Of a DNA stretch of 64,000 nt, positions 62,101 to 64,000 are shown piece by piece. The position numbers and the translations under genes were made by a program. The notes beneath the pieces were generated by a model. The model worked only from the letters and a program-made list of their open reading frames with translations. It did not search any database and was not told where the DNA came from. Numbering within the stretch: position 1 is the first letter of the stretch; each line of letters opens with the position of its first letter. Source of the stretch: Kitasatospora sp. Root107 (GTDB lineage: Bacteria > Actinomycetota > Actinomycetes > Streptomycetales > Streptomycetaceae); the NCBI RefSeq assembly GCF_001424875.1, contig NZ_LMCT01000072.1:409488-473487 (forward strand). Direction: 5' to 3'.

Positions 62101-63356
62101 CGGCGGACCGAGTCACCGTCCAGTACCTCGGTGGCGTAGTCGGCGTTGAGGCGCAGCCCGGCCGGCCGGCCCTCGCGGTGTGACTCGCCGACCGCCAGGG
62201 TGAGGTCGAACTTGACCGCGTCGGTGCCCACCGGCAGCGCAGTGGTGGTGAGTTCGGCGAAGTCCGGCCCTGCGCCGGTGCCCTCGCCCGCCTGCTGGGC
62301 GAGCAGCATGATCTGGAACAGTGGGTGTCTGGCCAGGCTGCGGGTCGGGTTGAGTTCCTCCACCAGGCGCTCGAACGGGACGTCCTGGTGGGCGAAGGCG
62401 GCGAGGTCGGACTCCCGTACCCGGCCGACCAGTTCGCCGAAGCCGGGGTCGCCGGAGACGTCGGTGCGCAGCACCAGGGTGTTGACGAAGAAGCCGACCA
62501 GGTCGTCGAGTGCTTCGTCGGTGCGGCCGGCCGTGGCGGAGCCGAGCGGGATGTCGGTGCCCGCGCCGAGCCGGGACATCAGGGTGGCCAGCGCCGCCTG
62601 CACCACCATGAAGACGGTGGCGTTCCGCTCCCGGGCGAAGGCGAGCAGCCGGGTGTGCAGCTCCGGTGTGCTGACGGCCGAGACGGCGGTGCCCTTGTGC
62701 GAGGGGACGGCCGGGCGGGGGCGGTCCAGCGGCAGCGGTACCTCGTCCGGGAGGCCGGCCAGGGCCTCGCGCCAGTGGGCGAGTTGCTGGCTGAGCAGGC
62801 TCTCGGGGTCCTCGTCGGTGCCGAGCAGTTCGTGCTGCCAGAGGGTGTAGTCGGCGTACTGGACCGGCAGTGGCTCCCAGTCGGGTGCGGTGCCGGTGCG
62901 GCGGGCCCGGTAGACGGTGGCCAGGTCGCGGACCAGCGGGCCGAGGGACCAGCCGTCGGTGGCGATGTGGTGCATCACCAGCAGCAACACGTGCTCGTGC
63001 TCGCCGAGTTGGAACAGGAAGGGCCGGATCGGCAGATCGGTGGTCAGGTCGAAGGCCAGGTTGCAGGCCGCGGCCAGTTCGGCAGTGAGGTTCTGCTCGG
63101 TGCAGGGGGTGACGGTCCAGACCGGGGCGACGTCCTCGATCGGCAGCACCCGCTGGTACGGCTGTCCGTCCGCCTCGCCGTAGGTGGTGCGCAGTGCCTC
63201 GTGGCGGTCGAGCACGTCGGTCAGCGCGAGGTGCAGTGCCTCGGTGTCCAACTCGCCGGTCAGGCGCAGCGCGTAGGGCAGGTTGTAAGCCGAGCTGGTG
63301 CCCGCGATCTGCTCGTAGAACCAGAGCCGGGTCTGCGCGTAGGAGAGCGGGATCAC
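53124..63356 (-). CDS. Three-module non-ribosomal peptide synthetase (C-A-T)x3-TE
   Basis: 3410 aa. Module 1: C (about 1-445, HHIATDGWS at 129), A (about 465-955, YTSGSTGRPKG at 614), T (LGGHS, Ser999). Module 2: C about 1053-1495, A about 1515-2000, T about 2015-2080. Module 3: C about 2095-2535, A about 2555-3050, T about 3065-3130. Thioesterase about 3165-3410 (SWSYGG). Specificity pocket residues by eye (GrsA numbering): module 1 D-S-V-F-V-V-Q-V-G, module 2 D-S-M-Y-I-L-Q-V-T, module 3 D-A-M-F-L-L-M-V-A, none of which I can match to a known amino acid. No epimerase or methyltransferase domain. GTG start overlapping the upstream NRPS stop. The TE makes this the last synthetase of the line. 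Confidence 0.96.
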   Translation of the reverse strand: MIPLSYAQTRLWFYEQIAGTSSAYNLPYALRLTGELDTEALHLALTDVLDRHEALRTTYGEADGQPYQRVLPIEDVAPVWTVTPCTEQNLTAELAAACNLAFDLTTDLPIRPFLFQLGEHEHVLLLVMHHIATDGWSLGPLVRDLATVYRARRTGTAPDWEPLPVQYADYTLWQHELLGTDEDPESLLSQQLAHWREALAGLPDEVPLPLDRPRPAVPSHKGTAVSAVSTPELHTRLLAFARERNATVFMVVQAALATLMSRLGAGTDIPLGSATAGRTDEALDDLVGFFVNTLVLRTDVSGDPGFGELVGRVRESDLAAFAHQDVPFERLVEELNPTRSLARHPLFQIMLLAQQAGEGTGAGPDFAELTTTALPVGTDAVKFDLTLAVGESHREGRPAGLRLNADYATEVLDGDSVRRLLAQLLRLLDSALAAPELPVSRLDLLSEAERHTLLVEWNDTAVPLPDGRPLPELIAEHARRTPTATALEHGAECLTYAELDTRANRLAHHLISQGAAPGVLVGLCLERGIDRIVTLLAILKTGAAYVTLDASYPADRLAFIAEDAALPLLVTEPALLDRLPATSAALVLLDSLPDGPDTEPAVTIRPGDAAYVIYTSGSTGRPKGVVCEHAGLTDLCAWMVREFGLGAADRASQLSTPGFDSSVVELWPVLTAGGTAVLPDSRLLEDAEALTHWVADSGTTVCFMPTPRLEAALDDLTASPGALRLVYVGGDTLRRWPAPDSQFRLSNQYGPTEFTVGATAADLGPEPTPGALPPIGGPNDNTRLYVLDQHLAPVPAGATGELYLAGAGLTRGYLNRPGLTAERFVACPYGDPGERMYRTGDLVRRRPDGQLAFGGRADKQVKIRGLRIELGEIEALLTRHPDVTQVALDLYQGPGDRKELVAYLTGSQPLDPAELRRHAGQWLPDYMVPTVFVQLDALPLTPNGKLDRRALPAPELPERQAGRGPRNAREELLCGIFADLLGLETVGIDENFFDLGGHSLLVTRLISRVRTVMSAELTIKAVFEAPTIAELVNQLVTDGGRRPGLRRTDRDAAIPLSPAQARLWFYEQAQGAESTAYNFPYAIRLQGELDGPALQLALDDVIARHETLRTTYQEVDGEPRQRIVPAEAARPAWTFGRCAEPDLSAELARACNVPFDLATDLPIRPHLLQLADEQHVLLLVLHHIATDGWSLGPFTRDLATAYRARRDGAAPDWQPLPVQYADYTRWQHELLGTDTNPESVLSQQLAHWREALAGLPDEVTLPLDRPRPAKPTHQGAAVTLTSSPELHARLLAFTREQHATLYMVAQAALAALLSRLGAGTDIPLGSATAGRTDEALDDLVGFFVNTLVLRTDVSGDPGFGELVARVRESDLAAFAHQDVPFERIVEELNPARSLARHPLFQIMLLAQPPGEGQGPEFTGLAAEPVPVGTDAVKFDLTLAVAETREDGAPAGLRLNADYATELLDESTVTRLLGQFLRLLEAALDDPTRPVSGLDLLSEAERHTVLVEWNDTAVAFPTDRRVHEVIARHARLTPTATALECGPDRLSYAELDVQANQLAHHLIDRGVTPGALVGVCLDRGTAQVVTLLAILKAGAAYVPLDASYPAERLAFIVEDAALTLVVTQTELADRLPGTTAVLFGSQHGPDTAPPVTVQPRDAAYVIYTSGSTGRPKGVVCEHAGLSNLADWMIHEYGLTAADRSSQLATPGFDSSVMELWSILCAGGTACLPTPHLLDDAEALTQWVADSGITACYMPTPRMEAALDDLTANPGALRLIYLGGDTLRRWPAPGVPFRMSNQYGPTEFTVTTTAADLGPEPSPGALPPIGRPAANTRVYVLDDHLAPVPVGAVGELYLAGAGLTRGYLNRPGLTAERFVACPYGASGDRMYRTGDLVRLRPDGQLAFGGRADQQVKIRGLRIELGEIEALLTRHPDVTQVALLVREDRPGDRRLVAYLTAGQQLDPAELARYSAQWLPQYMVPSAFVQLDRLPLTPNGKLDRRALPAPELPTGETGREPRDERERVLCAIFAEVLGQPAVTIDDSFFDLGGHSLLVTRLISRVRTALGGELTIQAVFEAPSIAELAGRLTGETRPALRPVERDAAVPLSHAQHRLWFHEQIQGPGPAYNLPYALRLTGELDTEALRLALTDVLDRHEALRTTYGEIDGEPRQRVLPVGATPHWTYADCAEPALDAVLAEACGHVFDLTTDLPIRPFLFQITGQEHVLLLVMHHIATDGWSLGPLLSDLATAYRARCTGTAPEWRPLPVQYADYTLWQHELLGTDDDPESLLSRQLAHWREALAGLPDEVPLPLDRPRPAKPSFRGAAATVTSSPELHARLLAFTHEQHATLYMVAQAALGALLCRLGVGTDIPVGSATAGRTDEALDDLVGFFVNTLVLRTDVSGDPTFRELVGRVRESDLAGYANQDVPFERIVEELNPTRSLARHPLFQIMLLAQPPGEGHGAAFHGLTTTPLALGTGAAKFDLTLAVAETRLDGAPAGLRLNADYATDLLDHDTVTRLLGQFLRLLETALAAPELPVSRLDLLTEAERHTALVEWNDTTVPAGTDLPVPELIAEHARRTPAATALEHGTERLTYAELDTRANRLAHHLIDRGVTPGALVGVCLDRGTELITTLLAVLKAGAAYVPLDASYPTERLAFLVEDAALTLVVTRPELADRLPDVPLVLPGHPDGPDRPDTAPAVSIRPGDAAYVIYTSGSTGRPKGVVCEHAGLTDLCAWITGEYGVTAADRASQLATPGFDASVMELWPVLTAGGTAVLPDTRLLDDAEALTRWVAEAGITACFMPTPRLEASLDDLTATPGALRLLYLGGDTLRRWPAPGVPFRMVNMYGPTEFTVAATAADLGPEPSPGALPPIGGPVHNTRVYVLDQHLAPVPVGATGELYLAGAGLTRGYLNRPGLTAERFTANPYGTPGERMYRTGDLVRRRPDGQLAFAGRADQQVKIRGLRIELGEIEAQLARHPEVAQVALDVREDQPGSRRLVAYLTAAHPLDPLDPAGLRAFAAEQLPDYMVPAAFVQLDALPLTSNGKLDRRALPAPDLPTRQASRGPRDERDRTLCGIFAQVLGQPEVGIDDNFFDLGGHSLLATRLVSRIRSALGARLSLRALFEAPTVAELAEHLDSGEESDSLSVLLPLRPRGSRTPLFCVHPAAGVSWVFSGLLSTLDPEQPVYGLQSRAFADPEAAPASIVEMAKDYLEQIRQVQPTGPYQLLSWSYGGAVAHSMAVQLRAAGEQVALLAMLDGYPPIPAQLRDWSPEDGETLAALLNTLGYPLDGYRDGRPTPAEYRAAVQHADGPLAGLEPELLAALPRVFAGNLNLLADHEPGYFDGELLFYLATAGRPADAPEPTVWQPYVGGGLTVHPIDCAHAWMTGPAPLAAIRPTLTAALGPVRPNPGDPR

Positions 63357-64000
63357 GAGGAGACCTCCTTGGTGCGGGCCCGCAGGGCCGGCCGGGCCCG
63401 GGTGGCGGTGGTCAGACGGCTGGTCAGATCGGCGACGGTGGGTGCCTCGAAGACGGCCTTGATGGTGAGTTCGGCGCTCATCACCGAGCGGACCCGGCTG
63501 ATCAGGCGGGTGACCAGCAGCGAGTGGCCGCCGAGGTCGAAGAAGTTGTCGTCGATGCCGACGGTGTCCAGGCAGAGGATCTCGGCGTAGAGGCCGCAGA
63601 GCTTCTCCTCCCGCTCGTCGCGCGGGCCTCGGCCGACGGCTCGGGCGGTGTGGTCGGGGGCGGGCAGTGCGCGGCGGTCGAGCTTGCCGGTCGGGGTCAT
63701 CGGCAGCGCGTCCAGCAGGACGACGGCCGAGGGGACCATGTACTCCGGGAGCCGCTCGGCGACGAAGGCGCGGACGGCGGCCGGGTCGACCGGGCGGTCC
63801 GTGACCACGTACGCGACCAGCCGCTTGTCACCGGGCTGGTCCTCGCGGACCACCACCGCCGACTGGCTGATGCCGGGGAACCTGCCGATGGCGGTGCGGA
63901 CTTCGCCGGGTTCGACGCGGAAGCCGCGGATTTTGACCTGGTCGTCGGCGCGGCCGAGGAATTCGAGGGTGCCGTCGGGGAGCCAGCGGACGAGGTCGCC
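63353..64000 (-). CDS. NRPS, C-terminal end of A domain plus T domain (partial, continues past right edge)
   Basis: The last 215 codons are present. It reads GDLVRWLPDGTLEFLGRADD then VKIRGFRVEPGEV (A8), MVPSAVVLLDALPMTPTGKLDRRALP (A10, catalytic Lys) and NFFDLGGHSLLVTRL (T-domain Ser). It ends KEVSS with no condensation or TE domain, so it must pass its product to the next NRPS. The stop overlaps the GTG of the three-module gene. Its T domain is nearly identical to that of module 1 downstream. Confidence 0.95.
   Translation of the reverse strand, partial: GDLVRWLPDGTLEFLGRADDQVKIRGFRVEPGEVRTAIGRFPGISQSAVVVREDQPGDKRLVAYVVTDRPVDPAAVRAFVAERLPEYMVPSAVVLLDALPMTPTGKLDRRALPAPDHTARAVGRGPRDEREEKLCGLYAEILCLDTVGIDDNFFDLGGHSLLVTRLISRVRSVMSAELTIKAVFEAPTVADLTSRLTTATRARPALRARTKEVSS

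Noticed and set aside
53124..63356. Regularly spaced repeats of about 3.1 kb
   Set aside because: They are duplicated NRPS modules, not a CRISPR array or transposon repeats.
53961..63590. Several very long plus-strand frames opposite the NRPS (up to 989 codons)
   Set aside because: They repeat in register with the NRPS modules and have shadow composition, so they are not genes.

Overview
The window is high-GC DNA (about 70% or more by eye) with dense genes, frequent ATGA/GTGA stop-start overlaps and many GTG starts. Gene content (ergothioneine, geosmin, CebR-type operators, an NRPS, a DUF574 methyltransferase) points to a Streptomycetaceae chromosome (Streptomyces or Kitasatospora). No rRNA, tRNA or CRISPR array was recognised.

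Left part (1-13.3 kb): an ergothioneine operon on the minus strand (egtA-egtB-egtC, egtC cut by the window edge); a small ABM-domain membrane protein; a double GNAT gene with a scrambled 3' end; a winged-helix protein; a secreted GH6 cellulase with two Fn3 repeats and a CBM2, preceded by two palindromes matching the known CebR operator; a GH15 trehalase/glucoamylase-type enzyme; a DUF574 methyltransferase translationally coupled to a PAS-GGDEF-EAL c-di-GMP protein.

13.6-22.6 kb: a glycan or glycoconjugate locus with three family-2 glycosyltransferases, a polysaccharide deacetylase, a polytopic membrane protein resembling GT-C enzymes, a 52-residue membrane protein, an FAD-dependent oxidoreductase and an ATP-grasp ligase. 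Between two of the GT2 genes lies what looks like a decayed flippase. Then come ribA, a quinone-oxidoreductase-like gene with an inverted-repeat operator candidate, a VOC protein, lnt and a four-EF-hand protein.

27.3-44.8 kb: cobalamin biosynthesis. cobN sits behind a cobalamin riboswitch and a 22-codon leader ORF. cobG-cobH-cobIJ, cobK, cbiD, cobM and cobL are spread over this region. They are interrupted by unrelated genes (S41 peptidase, SnoaL-like/PadR pair, SGNH hydrolase, a molybdopterin oxidoreductase with a cytochrome b) and by a solo tnpB element inserted exactly at the 3' end of cobM.

44.9-51.6 kb: small conserved proteins, a DUF4239 membrane protein and a Pro-rich secreted protein. 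These are followed by an apparent two-gene operon, a family 2B (cNMP-domain) encapsulin shell followed by a two-domain geosmin synthase. The synthase carries two GLGTSA-x-R motifs that resemble a segment in the shell protein's N-terminal arm. I consider this the most interesting system in the window.

51.6-64 kb: the 3' part of an NRPS operon on the minus strand: the end of one NRPS, a complete three-module NRPS (C-A-T x3, TE), a SnoaL-like protein and a branched-chain aminotransferase, ending at a strong palindromic terminator.
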